From: Alcanivorax sp. DSM 26293
Lineage (GTDB): Bacteria; Pseudomonadota; Gammaproteobacteria; Pseudomonadales; Alcanivoracaceae
Assembly (NCBI RefSeq): GCF_900107995.1
Contig: NZ_FNUM01000002.1
Location: 518,283-582,282 of the forward strand
Length of the DNA stretch: 64,000 bases
Direction of reading: 5' to 3'
Shown piece after piece: positions 7,131 through 17,295 of this stretch (the stretch's first letter is position 1; the number at the start of each line of letters is the position of its first letter). Below the pieces are notes generated by a model. The model searched no databases, was not told the origin of the DNA, and saw nothing but the letters and a program-made list of their open reading frames with translations. Position numbers and translations under genes: made by a program.

Positions 7131-9788
7131 ATGACGCATCGACTGTTTAATGCCTACTGCCGGGTTGTGCTGGCTCACCCGGTTTTCTGGCTGGCTCTGC
7201 TGGCGCTTATCTGTTCGGTCGCCGCCTGGCAGGCCCGGGACTTCAAGATTGATGCATCGGCGGATTCGCTGGTGCTCGAGAACGATGAGGCATTGCAGTA
7301 CTACCGGAAGATTTCCAAGCGCTACGGGGGCAGTGATTTCCTGATCATCACTTACACCCCGTCCCAGGCGCCGCTGTTCCAGCGCGATACCCTGGCGCAC
7401 TTGCAGGCATTGCAGAACGATCTGAAACAGGTCGACCGGGTCAGTTCGGTGTACAGCATGCTGGATGTCCCCCTGCTGTTCAGCCCCCAGGTGGAGTTCA
7501 GTGACCTGGCCAACGACTACCGGACCCTCACTGACGAGGATGTGGACCTGTCACTGGCGCAGAAGGAATTCACCGAAGAAAACCCGCTCTATGAAGATCT
7601 GCTGGTCAGCGACGACGGCAACACCACCGCCCTGCTGGTGAGCTTCGAGCGCGACGAAAAATATTACGACCTGCTTTACCGCCGTAATGAGCTGCGTGCC
7701 CAGCAACACGAGGGCGAGCTGGACGAAGACGGCGAACAGGCGCTGGAAGAGGCCTCCCAGGCCTTCAGTGACTACAGCAGTCAGATTCAGGAACGCACCG
7801 CCGGCGAGATTGATCAGGTGCGTCATATCATGGACAGCTACCGGGACGAGGCAAAACTGTTCCTCGGCGGGGTGCCCATGATCGCCACGGATCTGGTGCG
7901 CTTTATTCGTGCGGACCTGAAAATCTTCGGCATCGGCGTGCTGGCGTTCCTGATCGTTACCCTGTTCATGATTTTCCGCCGACCCCGCTGGGTAGTCGTC
8001 CCCCTGGCCTGCTGTGGTGTCACCGTGCTGACCGTGACCGGCTGGCTGGGCTGGATGGACTGGAAAGTCTCGGTGATCAGCAGTAACTACATCTCGTTAC
8101 TACTGATCATCACCATGTCGATCACCATTCACCTGACCGTGCGTTTCCGGGAGCTCCATGAGGAGAACCCGGAGGCCAGCCAGAAATGGCTGATCCGGGA
8201 AACCGCCGCCCATATGATGCGGCCCATGATCTACATGATCCTCACCACCATGGTGGGCTTCTCGTCCCTGGTGATCAGTGGCATTCGCCCGGTGATCGAC
8301 TTCGGCTGGATGATGACCTTTGGCCTGGGCGTGGCCCTGGTGGTCTGTTTTCTGGTTTTCCCGGCCCTGTTGGGTCCGTTGAAGGCCGGCCAACCGCAAC
8401 AGGGGCGCGACTTCAGCCGCAAGTTCACCCTGGCCTTTGCCGACTTTACCGAACGGCACCGCCCTACCCTGATGGTGCTGGCCATTGTCACCGTGGTCGC
8501 CTCCCTGTGGGGGATCAGCAGATTGACGGTGGAAAACCGCTTTATCGACTACTTTCAGAAAGACACGGAAATCTATCAGGGCATGCTGCAGATTGATCGC
8601 AAGCTCGGGGGCACAACGCCGCTGGACATCGTCATCGATGCGCCCAGTAGTGACGCCCGGAGTGCGACAGCGTCATCCGGGCCTGCCACCGGCTGGGACG
8701 GTGAATCCATGGACGACAGCGCCGCAACAGATCCGTTCGCGGCGGGTGGCGATAGCGACCCGTTTGCCACTGCAGAGCCGGACCCGTTTGCCGATAGCGA
8801 CCCCTTCTCCGCTGGCTCAGGCGGCGACGATCCCTTTGCAAGCGCGCCCTCTGCCGATCCGTTTGCCGAATCCCAGCAGGCCAAGCCCAATCCATTGAAA
8901 GGGGCCTACTGGTTTACCCCGGCACGTCTGGCCCAGCTGGTGGAAATCCAGAATTACCTGCAGTCCCTGCCGGAAACCGGCAAGGTGCTGTCCATCGCTA
9001 CCACCTACAAGGTGGCGGAAAAACTCAACGAGGGACCGCTCAGCTATGTCCAGTTGATGCTGCTGGCCAGCTTTATTCCCGAGGACCTGCGTGATCAGCT
9101 GGTGCGTCCCTACCTGTCCGACGACGGCAACCAGGTGCGTTTCAGCGTAAGGGTGATCGATTCGGACCAGAACCTTAACCGCAACGAGCTGCTGGCCAAG
9201 ATCCGCACCGACCTGGAAAGCGACTTTGGCCTGCAACCCGAGCAGGTGAATCTCACCGGCGCCATGGTGCTCTACAACAACATGCTGCAAAGCCTGTTCG
9301 ATTCCCAGATCAAGACCCTGGGCTATGTGTTTGCCGCCATTCTGGTAATGCTGCTGATCCTCTTCCGCAGCCTGCCGGTGGCGCTTATCAGCATGGTGCC
9401 AAGCCTGATCTCCGCATCTCTGGTGCTGGGCCTGATGGGCTGGATTGGCCTGCCGCTGGACCTGATGACCATTACCATCACCGCCATCACCATCGGCATC
9501 GCCGTGGATGACACCATTCACTATATCCACCGCTTCCATGAGGAGCTGCCGAAAGATAATGACTACGTGGCCACCATGAAGCGCTGCCATGGTTCCATCG
9601 GCAAGGCCATGTACTACACCTCGCTGACGATCATTGCCGGCTTCTCGATCCTGGCGTTCTCCAATTTCAACCCCACGGTGTACTTCGGCCTGCTCACCGG
9701 CCTGGCCATGCTGGTCGCCCTGCTCAGCAACCTGACGCTGCTGCCGGCACTGCTGATCTCGGTGAAACCGAAGCTGCGGGCGGGATAG
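7131..9788 (+). CDS. MMPL/RND-family inner-membrane exporter with DPF-repeat insert
   Basis: The 885-residue protein has the two-fold RND design: TM1 near residue 15, a periplasmic domain, five TM helices near 260-425, TM7 near 450, a second periplasmic domain, then five TM helices near 730-875. Motifs include FKIDASADSLVLENDE at the first TM exit and GIAVDDTIHYIHRFHEE in the second bundle, typical of the COG1033 'predicted exporter' family that handles lipids, hopanoids or sterol-like molecules. Residues about 534-578 contain six Asp-Pro-Phe repeats in an acidic, Ser/Ala-rich segment, absent from typical relatives. The stop is followed at once by a heptamer palindrome. Substrate unknown. Confidence 0.85.
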   Translation: MTHRLFNAYCRVVLAHPVFWLALLALICSVAAWQARDFKIDASADSLVLENDEALQYYRKISKRYGGSDFLIITYTPSQAPLFQRDTLAHLQALQNDLKQVDRVSSVYSMLDVPLLFSPQVEFSDLANDYRTLTDEDVDLSLAQKEFTEENPLYEDLLVSDDGNTTALLVSFERDEKYYDLLYRRNELRAQQHEGELDEDGEQALEEASQAFSDYSSQIQERTAGEIDQVRHIMDSYRDEAKLFLGGVPMIATDLVRFIRADLKIFGIGVLAFLIVTLFMIFRRPRWVVVPLACCGVTVLTVTGWLGWMDWKVSVISSNYISLLLIITMSITIHLTVRFRELHEENPEASQKWLIRETAAHMMRPMIYMILTTMVGFSSLVISGIRPVIDFGWMMTFGLGVALVVCFLVFPALLGPLKAGQPQQGRDFSRKFTLAFADFTERHRPTLMVLAIVTVVASLWGISRLTVENRFIDYFQKDTEIYQGMLQIDRKLGGTTPLDIVIDAPSSDARSATASSGPATGWDGESMDDSAATDPFAAGGDSDPFATAEPDPFADSDPFSAGSGGDDPFASAPSADPFAESQQAKPNPLKGAYWFTPARLAQLVEIQNYLQSLPETGKVLSIATTYKVAEKLNEGPLSYVQLMLLASFIPEDLRDQLVRPYLSDDGNQVRFSVRVIDSDQNLNRNELLAKIRTDLESDFGLQPEQVNLTGAMVLYNNMLQSLFDSQIKTLGYVFAAILVMLLILFRSLPVALISMVPSLISASLVLGLMGWIGLPLDLMTITITAITIGIAVDDTIHYIHRFHEELPKDNDYVATMKRCHGSIGKAMYYTSLTIIAGFSILAFSNFNPTVYFGLLTGLAMLVALLSNLTLLPALLISVKPKLRAG

Positions 9789-9790
9789 GA

Positions 9791-9861
9791 ACGAGTTGCG
9801 AGAAGCGAGTCTCGAAAAGCAAACCACCCCGCCTTTCGAAACTCGCTTCTCGCGACTCGTC
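9791..9861. repeat. heptamer-repeat palindrome, CGAGnnn type
   Basis: The left arm (9791-9818) reads as 7-mers CGAGTTG, CGAGAAG, CGAGTCT, CGAAAAG. The right arm (9833-9861) is its inverse with two or three mismatches, leaving a loop of about 14 nt. It starts 3 nt after the exporter stop and lies between two convergent genes. It closely resembles the arms at 23389-23476. Confidence 0.85.
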
Positions 9862-10081
9862 ACTGCCTTTAATTGACCACTGACCAAATGAACAGTATAT
9901 TGATTGTCCGGGCGGCCCCAGGCCTTCGTACTGTGACCCCAGGAAGACCTGATTGATCTCCGTAGCCCCAGGGATGGGGCCGGGCTCCCGGACTTATTCG
10001 ATAGATCGGAAAGGCGAGATTGGGAAAGGTAAAGGGAAAGAAGGAGTGGGCCGATTCATTGGCACCATGAAACAGCCAGAC

Positions 10082-10918
10082 TCATTGATCGTCTTGCCGG
10101 TCCGGCTGACACTGGGAACCCAGCAGATTCCGGGCAAGCACGTAGCGGTCCTGGGCGCTCTCCGCCCGGATCTCTCCCACCGACAGGTACTGCAGGGTCC
10201 AGTTATCCCAGATCCGGGTATAGCGACTTTCCAGCAGCACATCGCCACGCATCATGGTGGCCCGCTCGGCCTTCACCGTCAGCTTGTCGCCATTGCGGCG
10301 TATCTGATAGCCCTCATTGGGATATAGCACTTCCAGACAGGCCAGAAAGCGCTTCAGGGTCATGTCCGAGGGGGACCCTACCGTGAACGCCAGTGGCAGG
10401 TTGGGCACCTCCAGCATGAGGTTATGAATATTGGCCCCGTCCAGCCTCTCCAACCGCTGATTCTGTGCCTTCTCCTGTTCCTCTTCGGCATTTCGCAGGG
10501 TTTCCGCCATTTGCTGGGCCTGACGCATGTCCTCACGGATCTGGCGGCGCCGTTGGGCCTGTTGCCGCTGCGCTTCCTTGCGGTCCAGTAGCGCCTGCCA
10601 GGCGATCTCCACTTCCTGATCCACCTGTCGGGCATATTCTCGGGCCTTGCGGGCCTGGGCAATGCGTTCTTTACACTCCTCATGCCATACCGCCCCCTGC
10701 TGCTGTCTCAGGTAACGGCCGTCGATATAGAGCTGATAGAGAGAAAGGCACGCTCCTGTCCGGGCACCCAGTGCGTCGATCTCATCGTAGTCGAGACCAT
10801 CCACCAGGGTCGGGGCACGGGTCCAGCCCAGCCAGTTGGCCGTGGCCGGCACCAGGGAACTGCAACCGCTGACCGCGGCTGCCAGACACCCAATGAGAAT
10901 AGCCGGAACAATACGCAA
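10082..10918 (-). CDS. hypothetical lipoprotein with coiled coil
   Basis: The 278-residue protein carries a lipoprotein signal with lipobox VSGC (lipidated Cys about residue 19). A Gln/Arg/Glu-rich region at about 80-150 is predicted to be a coiled coil. The C-terminal part (MLEVPNLPLAFTVGSPSDMTLKRF... then short strands) looks globular. I do not recognise the family. The start appears to be TTG at 10918, with AGGCG about 10 nt upstream; no in-frame ATG could supply the signal peptide. It follows the fumarase gene but lies beyond an intrinsic terminator, so it is probably expressed separately. Confidence 0.65.
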   Translation of the reverse strand: MRIVPAILIGCLAAAVSGCSSLVPATANWLGWTRAPTLVDGLDYDEIDALGARTGACLSLYQLYIDGRYLRQQQGAVWHEECKERIAQARKAREYARQVDQEVEIAWQALLDRKEAQRQQAQRRRQIREDMRQAQQMAETLRNAEEEQEKAQNQRLERLDGANIHNLMLEVPNLPLAFTVGSPSDMTLKRFLACLEVLYPNEGYQIRRNGDKLTVKAERATMMRGDVLLESRYTRIWDNWTLQYLSVGEIRAESAQDRYVLARNLLGSQCQPDRQDDQ

Positions 10919-10944
10919 AACAGAACGTCGCCTGTGGCATCGGG

Positions 10945-10976
10945 ACAGAAAGAAAGGGGGTAGCCAGACTACCCCC
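10945..10976 (-). terminator. intrinsic terminator of the fumarase gene
   Basis: On the minus strand GGGGGTAG, a 5-nt loop and CTACCCCC (10956-10976) are followed by TTTCTTTCT. It lies 19 nt after the fumarase stop. Confidence 0.85.
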
Positions 10977-10994
10977 TCCGAGACATGCAGAACC

Positions 10995-12497
10995 TTAACG
11001 TGCAGCGATCTTTTCTTTCCAGATCACCGGTCCCGTCTTGTGAACGGATTCGCCCTTGGAGTCCACTGCCACGGTCACCGGCATGTCTTCCACCTCGAAC
11101 TCGTAGATGGCTTCCATACCCAGATCTTCAAAAGCCGCTACGCGTGACTTGCGAATAGCCTTGGACACCAGATAGGCGGCGCCGCCCACGGCCATCAGAT
11201 ACACCGCCTTGTTGTCCTTGATGGCCTCGATAGCGGTATCGCCACGCTCGGCCTTGCCGACCATGCCGATCAGCCCCGTTTCTTCCAGCATGGTGCGGGT
11301 GAACTTGTCCATCCGGGTGGCTGTGGTCGGGCCAGCGGGGCCAACCACCTCATCGCCCACCGGATCCACCGGACCCACGTAGTAGATAAATCGGTTGGTG
11401 AAGTCCACCGGCAGTTTTTCGCCCTTGGAAATCATGTCTACCATGCGCTTGTGGGCCGCATCACGGCCGGTGAGCAGCTTGCCGGACAGTAGCAGGGTGT
11501 CACCGGGCTGCCAGGTCTGCACTTCTTCCGGGGTCACGGTATCCAGATTGACGCGCTTGGCGCCCTCATCATTGCCCCAGGCAATCTCCGGCCATTCTTC
11601 CAGATCCGGCGCTTTCAGGTCCGCTGGCCCCGTGCCGTCCAGGGTAAAATGGGCATGGCGGGTGGCAGCACAATTGGGAATGATGGCCACCGGCTTGTTG
11701 GCCGCGTGGGTGGGATAATCGGCCACTTTCACGTCCAGGACGGTGGTCAGGCCGCCCAGACCCTGGGCACCGATGCCCAATGCATTGACCTTTTCGAACA
11801 GTTCCAGACGCAGCTCCTCAGAGCGGTTCTGCGGGCCACGGGCCTGCAACTCGTGAATATCGATGGGGTCCATCAGCGATTCCTTGGCCAGCAGCATGGC
11901 CTTCTCAGCGGTACCGCCAATGCCGATGCCCAGCATGCCCGGCGGGCACCACCCGGCCCCCATCTTGGGAACCTGCTCCAGCACCCAGTCAACCACGGAA
12001 TCAGAAGGGTTGAGCATGGCAAACTTGGACTTGGCTTCGGAACCGCCGCCCTTGGCCGCCACGTCAATCTCCAGCTTGTCACCGGGCACGATGGAATAGT
12101 TGATCACTGCCGGGGTGTTGTCCTTGGTGTTGGCCCGCTTGCCGTCCGGGTCCGCCAGCACCGAAGCGCGCAGGACGTTTTCCGGATGGTTGTAGGCCCG
12201 GCGTACACCTTCGTTGATCATGTCATCCAGGCTCATGTCGCCTTCAAAAGTGACATTCATGCCCACCTTGGCGAATACGGTCACGATACCGGTGTCCTGG
12301 CAAATAGGCCGACGGCCCATGGCAGACATGCGGGAATTGACCAGGATCTGCGCCATGGCGTCCTTGGCAGCCCTGCTCTCTTCCTTCTCGTAGGCTTCGG
12401 TGACGGCACGAATGAAATCCACCGGATGGTAGTAAGAGATGTACTGCAAGGCATCAGCCACGCTCTGGATCAGGTCATCCTGGCGAATCACCGTCAT
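10995..12497 (-). CDS. fumA: fumarate hydratase class I
   Basis: The 500-residue product is a single-chain class I ([4Fe-4S]) fumarase, interconverting fumarate and L-malate in the TCA cycle. The N-terminal half contains CQDTG and the cluster/substrate region GAGWCPPGMLGIGIGGTAEKAM; NCAATRHAHF supplies another conserved Cys. The C-terminal beta domain contains GPTTATRMD and GKAERG. ATG at 12497 follows a modest GGAGT. The gene is monocistronic, with a terminator downstream. The class is certain; the symbol is by analogy with the E. coli enzymes. Confidence 0.95.
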   Translation of the reverse strand: MTVIRQDDLIQSVADALQYISYYHPVDFIRAVTEAYEKEESRAAKDAMAQILVNSRMSAMGRRPICQDTGIVTVFAKVGMNVTFEGDMSLDDMINEGVRRAYNHPENVLRASVLADPDGKRANTKDNTPAVINYSIVPGDKLEIDVAAKGGGSEAKSKFAMLNPSDSVVDWVLEQVPKMGAGWCPPGMLGIGIGGTAEKAMLLAKESLMDPIDIHELQARGPQNRSEELRLELFEKVNALGIGAQGLGGLTTVLDVKVADYPTHAANKPVAIIPNCAATRHAHFTLDGTGPADLKAPDLEEWPEIAWGNDEGAKRVNLDTVTPEEVQTWQPGDTLLLSGKLLTGRDAAHKRMVDMISKGEKLPVDFTNRFIYYVGPVDPVGDEVVGPAGPTTATRMDKFTRTMLEETGLIGMVGKAERGDTAIEAIKDNKAVYLMAVGGAAYLVSKAIRKSRVAAFEDLGMEAIYEFEVEDMPVTVAVDSKGESVHKTGPVIWKEKIAAR

Positions 12498-12592
12498 GGG
12501 ATTACTCCTGCTGGGACAATTTGGGGGCGCGTAGTATAGCGCAGAGTGTGAAGCCTGAGAATTTTACCTAGACGCCCCTACCAAAGGCACCC

Positions 12593-12747
12593 GTAGGAGC
12601 ACCTCTTGAGGTGCGAACCGCGCTTGCGCGGAAATCACCCGCAGGGCGATCAGGAATCGCAGAACTCGACAGGCTCCAGAAAGAATGACGGACAATCGTC
12701 CTTATTGCCTCGCGCCGCTCGGTTCGCGCCTCGACAGGCGCTCCTAC
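12593..12747. repeat. inverted pair of REP-like sequences (GTAGGAGC type)
   Basis: A 27-nt motif starting GTAGGAGCACC and ending GCGAACC (12593-12619) is repeated in inverse at 12721-12747 with about five differences. Each arm is itself palindromic at the centre. A further dyad CCGCGCTTGCGCGG (12618-12631) lies inside. This occupies most of the 328-nt gap between fumarase and the alpha/beta hydrolase; I see no gene in that gap. Confidence 0.7.
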
Positions 12748-12825
12748 AGCGGCTTCGTAGAAATGCCAAGGTCTTGGGGACTTTCCACCCTGTCCCCATC
12801 CAACGAGCGTAGCTCGTAGCTCATC

Positions 12826-13701
12826 TCAGTCGCAGCGGGTATTGTTGAGCAAACGCAGCAGATGATCGTTGATCACTTCCGGCTGCTCCAGATGCAGGAA
12901 ATGCCCGGCATTGGCAATCTGCTGCAACTCCACGCCGCCGCTGAAGTCAGTGTCCACCAGAGTATGTTCGAGCAGTTTGGGACTCATGCAGCCGTCATTT
13001 TCGCCGATCAGAATCTGGGTGGGCGTGGCGATATCCTGCCCCAGCCAGGTCAGGGCCTTACGCTGCTCCTTCTTCCACAGCTTGAACATGGCCCGATACC
13101 AGGCCAGCGCTGCACTGATCACCCCCGGCTCCGCCAACGTGTGCTTGGCATTGTCCAGGTAGAGCCCCGGGTCCCAGTCCGGCGACCAACGCCGCCAGAG
13201 GGTTTCCACACCACTCAGATCGCCGCGCTTGAGCCAGGCCTCCGGGGCCATCGGCAACTGGAAAAACTGCATGTAGCCACTGAGCAGCACCTGTTCGGGA
13301 ACCTTGAGCAGTGCCTGGGGAATCCGGCGCAGGGGCGGTATGGCCAGAGCACTGAAAGAGCAGAAGGTTTCCGGGGACTGGGCGCACGCCAGGTAGCCCA
13401 CCGCCGCCCCCCAGTCATGACCGATCAGGTGCACACGGCCACCCAGCTGAGCGGCAAACACCATCAGGTCGTCCACTGCGGCATACAGAGAATAATCGCC
13501 GCTTCCGGACTGGCAGCCCGGGGCATAGCCGCGCAACGCTGGCGCAATGGCGGTATAACCTGCCTCCGCCAGCGCATTGATTTGCACCGCCCAGTTTTCA
13601 TGGGTATCCGGAAACCCATGCAACAAAATCACGGGCTCGCCACTGCCGGCCATCAGCGCCGGAAAACGCAAGTCACCGTTTACCAGTTCAACTTGTTTCA
13701 T
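12826..13701 (-). CDS. alpha/beta-fold hydrolase (epoxide hydrolase/dehalogenase type)
   Basis: The 291-residue protein has the alpha/beta-hydrolase layout: oxyanion motif HGFPDTHENW (about 28-37), nucleophile elbow GHDWGA with Asp about residue 96, a helical lid, a late acid in GENDGCM and the catalytic His in NAGHFLHLEQPE. An Asp nucleophile points to epoxide hydrolase, haloalkane or fluoroacetate dehalogenase subclasses rather than an esterase. Its start overlaps the acylphosphatase stop by 4 nt, so it belongs to a yihY-acyP-hydrolase operon. Substrate unknown. Confidence 0.85.
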   Translation of the reverse strand: MKQVELVNGDLRFPALMAGSGEPVILLHGFPDTHENWAVQINALAEAGYTAIAPALRGYAPGCQSGSGDYSLYAAVDDLMVFAAQLGGRVHLIGHDWGAAVGYLACAQSPETFCSFSALAIPPLRRIPQALLKVPEQVLLSGYMQFFQLPMAPEAWLKRGDLSGVETLWRRWSPDWDPGLYLDNAKHTLAEPGVISAALAWYRAMFKLWKKEQRKALTWLGQDIATPTQILIGENDGCMSPKLLEHTLVDTDFSGGVELQQIANAGHFLHLEQPEVINDHLLRLLNNTRCD

Positions 13702-13973
13702 CGAGTTACCTCAAAGTGCCGGGTCAGCGGCGCCTCTGAATCCCGGGTGATTACCTCTTCCACCCGGGCCATGGCCGGCCCCTGGCGCATAGCGTCCAGC
13801 ATCGCCGATACCGCATCCGGCGGGCCGTGCAGGATGGCTTCCACACGACCGTCATCACAATTACGTACCCAACCGGCAAGATCTCGCAGGCTGGCTTGGT
13901 GTTGGGTCCAGGCCCGGTAGCCTACCCCTTGAACCCTGCCGCTCACCAGTACATGTTTAGTGATCGCCATCAT
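13698..13973 (-). CDS. acyP: acylphosphatase
   Basis: A 91-residue acylphosphatase, which hydrolyses carboxyl-phosphate bonds. It shows VSGRVQGVGYRAW (phosphate loop with the conserved Arg) and LAGWVRNCDDGRVEAILHG (catalytic Asn). Two adjacent ATGs at 13973 and 13970 are possible; GGGGAG lies just upstream of both. It overlaps the yihY 3' end by 17 nt and the next hydrolase by 4 nt. Confidence 0.93.
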   Translation of the reverse strand: MMAITKHVLVSGRVQGVGYRAWTQHQASLRDLAGWVRNCDDGRVEAILHGPPDAVSAMLDAMRQGPAMARVEEVITRDSEAPLTRHFEVTR

Positions 13974-15249
13974 TGCTCTCCCCAATCTCCTCGTCGGTAA
14001 TACTGTCACGACGGTGAAAGAGTGTATCCAGCGGCATATCCAGCGGCGCCATCATACCGTCACGGGCCTGATCCATCTTTTCCTTCAATACCTGCTCCCA
14101 GGCGGATTCATCATTGCCCAGGCGCACCCGAAGCTGGGTATGGGCCGGCCACGGCAGCATAGCTACCAGCTGTCCCAGTGTCAGGTTGCGCAGATCCCGG
14201 GATAGCATATAACCGCCCTCGTCCGTGCGCCGTATCAGCTTGGCGTCCATCAATAAGTTGCGAAACTCATCCCACTGACTGACTCCGCAATCGCGCATCA
14301 CCTGACGCACTTCCTTGCTGCGCAGCACCTTGCCCTGTTGCTGACGTAGCCAGAAAGCATGCAGTAAACGCATCAGCGCATGCATTCTCGGCACCCGACG
14401 TCGATGCTCCTGGAATACCACCAGGGCCCGAACCAGCTCCGCGCCACCGAGCACAATGATCCAGGAAATGTACACCCACAGAAGAAACAGCGGCACCGCC
14501 GCAAACGCCCCGTACACCACTTCATAGCTGGGGGCCTGGCGGATAAAAAAGGCAAAACCGCTTTTTGCCAGTTCAAACAGCAATGCTGCAGAGGCCGCAC
14601 CCAGCATGCCCTGACGCAAAGGGACATTGGTGTTGGGAACCACCGTGTATAGCAACGTCAGCATGGCCGTGGTGAAGAGGAAAGGCAGCAACGACAACCA
14701 CAGCCTGACCCCACCCAGATAGTGCACGGTGTCACTGAAAATAGCCTGGGAGGTGAGATAGGACGAGATCGCCAGCCCCGCACCCAGACAGATCGGCCCC
14801 AGTGACAACACCGCCCAGTACATCATCAGACTGGTAAGCCCCTTACGGGCAGTGCGCACCTTCCAGATTCGATTCACGGTCTGTTCGATGGTCCGCAGCA
14901 TCAATACCGAGGTGATGATCAGAATAATCACCCCCGGGCCGGTCAGATTGGTGGCCTGGCGGGCAAACGACTGCAGGTGCTCCAACAGCATATTGCCCGC
15001 CGACGGCACAAAGTATTCAAACGCCCATTGCTGGAGCTGAATCCCCTTGCCCTTCAGTGCAGGCACCGAGGCCAGTACCGAAAAGCTCACGGTCATCACC
15101 GGCACGATGGCAAAGAGCGTCGTGTAAGTCAGTGCGGCAGCGCTTTCCCGACAGCCATCTTCCTTGAACTGACGCACCAGCAAGGCAAAAAAGGCACGAA
15201 TGGAATCCAGCCTGGCGCGGACCGGAATGACCTCTTCATCAGTTTCCAT
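13957..15249 (-). CDS. yihY: YihY/BrkB-family inner-membrane protein
   Basis: The 430-residue protein matches YihY (formerly 'RNase BN'-like), an integral membrane protein of unknown function. Six hydrophobic segments lie within residues 35-270, starting with the signature ESAAALTYTTLFAIVPV and including RTIEQTVNRIWKV and YGAFAAVPLFLLWVYISW. The C-terminal 150 residues are cytosolic with a winged-helix-like segment (QVMRDCGVSQWDEFRNLLMDA). AAGGAG lies about 11 nt before the ATG. First gene of a three-gene minus-strand operon. Confidence 0.9.
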   Translation of the reverse strand: METDEEVIPVRARLDSIRAFFALLVRQFKEDGCRESAAALTYTTLFAIVPVMTVSFSVLASVPALKGKGIQLQQWAFEYFVPSAGNMLLEHLQSFARQATNLTGPGVIILIITSVLMLRTIEQTVNRIWKVRTARKGLTSLMMYWAVLSLGPICLGAGLAISSYLTSQAIFSDTVHYLGGVRLWLSLLPFLFTTAMLTLLYTVVPNTNVPLRQGMLGAASAALLFELAKSGFAFFIRQAPSYEVVYGAFAAVPLFLLWVYISWIIVLGGAELVRALVVFQEHRRRVPRMHALMRLLHAFWLRQQQGKVLRSKEVRQVMRDCGVSQWDEFRNLLMDAKLIRRTDEGGYMLSRDLRNLTLGQLVAMLPWPAHTQLRVRLGNDESAWEQVLKEKMDQARDGMMAPLDMPLDTLFHRRDSITDEEIGESNDGDH

Positions 15250-15326
15250 GCTATCGGCATCCTCTCCTTGCCAGCGGATTCAAGCGCCTTACAATGACAC
15301 CCTCATCCACAGAATATGCAAAACTC

Positions 15327-16281
<955 letters not shown>

Positions 16282-16283
16282 CA

Positions 16284-16625
16284 ATGAATCTTCTGCTTCT
16301 GCGTATCAGCTACGCACTCTTGCTGTTTGTGGGCATCACCGGGCTGTTCAGCCTGGCGCCGCCGGATGTCCATCCTCTTTCCAGCATCATCTTTGCGGCG
16401 ATTCTCTACGCGCCGCTGGTGCTGATGCTGCCGGCCGTGATCAGTGGCAACAAGCGCCAGGCCACCTGGTTGTGCTTTATTCTGCTGTTCTATTTCTGCG
16501 GCTATGCTGTCCAGCTACTGGATCCGCCGCCGGTGCGCACCCTGGCCATCGCCAAGACCTCGCTGACGGTGATGCTGTTTGTATTCTCTGCCCTGCAGAT
16601 TCGCCAGGGGCAAAATGCTGATTGA
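16284..16625 (+). CDS. DUF2069 membrane protein
   Basis: A 113-residue protein with about four transmembrane helices: residues 5-25, 35-55, 60-80 (ATWLCFILLFYFCGYAVQLL) and 85-108. It matches DUF2069, small inner-membrane proteins of unknown function found near wrbA in gammaproteobacteria. Its last 11 nt overlap the RDD gene start. Confidence 0.82.
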   Translation: MNLLLLRISYALLLFVGITGLFSLAPPDVHPLSSIIFAAILYAPLVLMLPAVISGNKRQATWLCFILLFYFCGYAVQLLDPPPVRTLAIAKTSLTVMLFVFSALQIRQGQNAD

Positions 16626-17295
16626 CGAACGGTATGAGGTGGAGACACCGGAAGGGGCCATGCTCAGCCTGTCCCTGGCGGGCCCGGTAACCCGGGCCAT
16701 GGCCTACGGTATCGACCTCCTCCTTCGTTTGCTGATTTTCGCGGTCCTGGCGTTTGTGCTGGGCATGCTTGGCAAAATGGGCATTGGCCTGCTGCTGATT
16801 ATCGGCTTTGCCCTGGAATGGTTTTACCCCACCCTGTTCGAGGCGTTGCGTCATGGCCAGACCCCGGGCAAGAAAGCCATGGGCATTGCCGTGGTCCACG
16901 CCAACGGGAGTCCACTCAGTTTTAACGGCAGTCTGATCCGGAATCTGCTGCGCACTGCAGATGCTTTCCCGCTATTTTATCTGCTCGGTTTTATCACCAC
17001 CCTGATCAGTCCGCGCTATCAGCGCCTGGGGGACATGGCGGCCAACACCCTGGTCGTCCATATCGAGCAAACCGGGACCACCCGCAAGCAACACAGCGGC
17101 CCGGCCAATCCGCCGGACTGGCCACTCAGCGCCCAGGACCAGCTGGCTCTGCTGGCCTTCCACGAACGCCAGGATCAATTCTCCGAAGCCCGCCAGCAGG
17201 AGTTGGCGCAACTGGCTTTCCCGGAACTGAACCCGTCCCAGGCATTGCAACGCCTGCGAGCCGTAACCCGTTACTTGCTTGAGGGGGCACGGTGA
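16615..17295 (+). CDS. RDD-family membrane protein
   Basis: The 226-residue protein carries an RDD domain: AGPVTRAMAYGIDLLLRLLIFAVL (Arg-Asp signature in the first helix), a second helix near 45-65, GQTPGKKAMGIAVV and RYQRLGDMAANTLVVH. The C-terminal ~75 residues are cytosolic. ATG at 16615 follows AGGGG inside the previous gene. RDD proteins commonly accompany SpoIIM-like, MoxR and DUF58 genes, as here; the biochemical role is unknown. Confidence 0.88.
   Translation: MLIDERYEVETPEGAMLSLSLAGPVTRAMAYGIDLLLRLLIFAVLAFVLGMLGKMGIGLLLIIGFALEWFYPTLFEALRHGQTPGKKAMGIAVVHANGSPLSFNGSLIRNLLRTADAFPLFYLLGFITTLISPRYQRLGDMAANTLVVHIEQTGTTRKQHSGPANPPDWPLSAQDQLALLAFHERQDQFSEARQQELAQLAFPELNPSQALQRLRAVTRYLLEGAR

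Noticed and set aside
9880-9895. LexA-box-like CTGA-N8-ACAG after the exporter gene
   Set aside because: One mismatch in the core, lies between convergent genes with no plausible promoter or target beside it.
9953-10327. Plus-strand open frame of 124 codons
   Set aside because: It mostly overlaps the lipoprotein gene on the other strand and its start lies in plain intergenic DNA with no ribosome site.
11649-12539. Open frame of about 296 codons antisense to fumarase
   Set aside because: Opposite strand of a fully conserved enzyme gene; no ribosome site or recognisable protein motifs.
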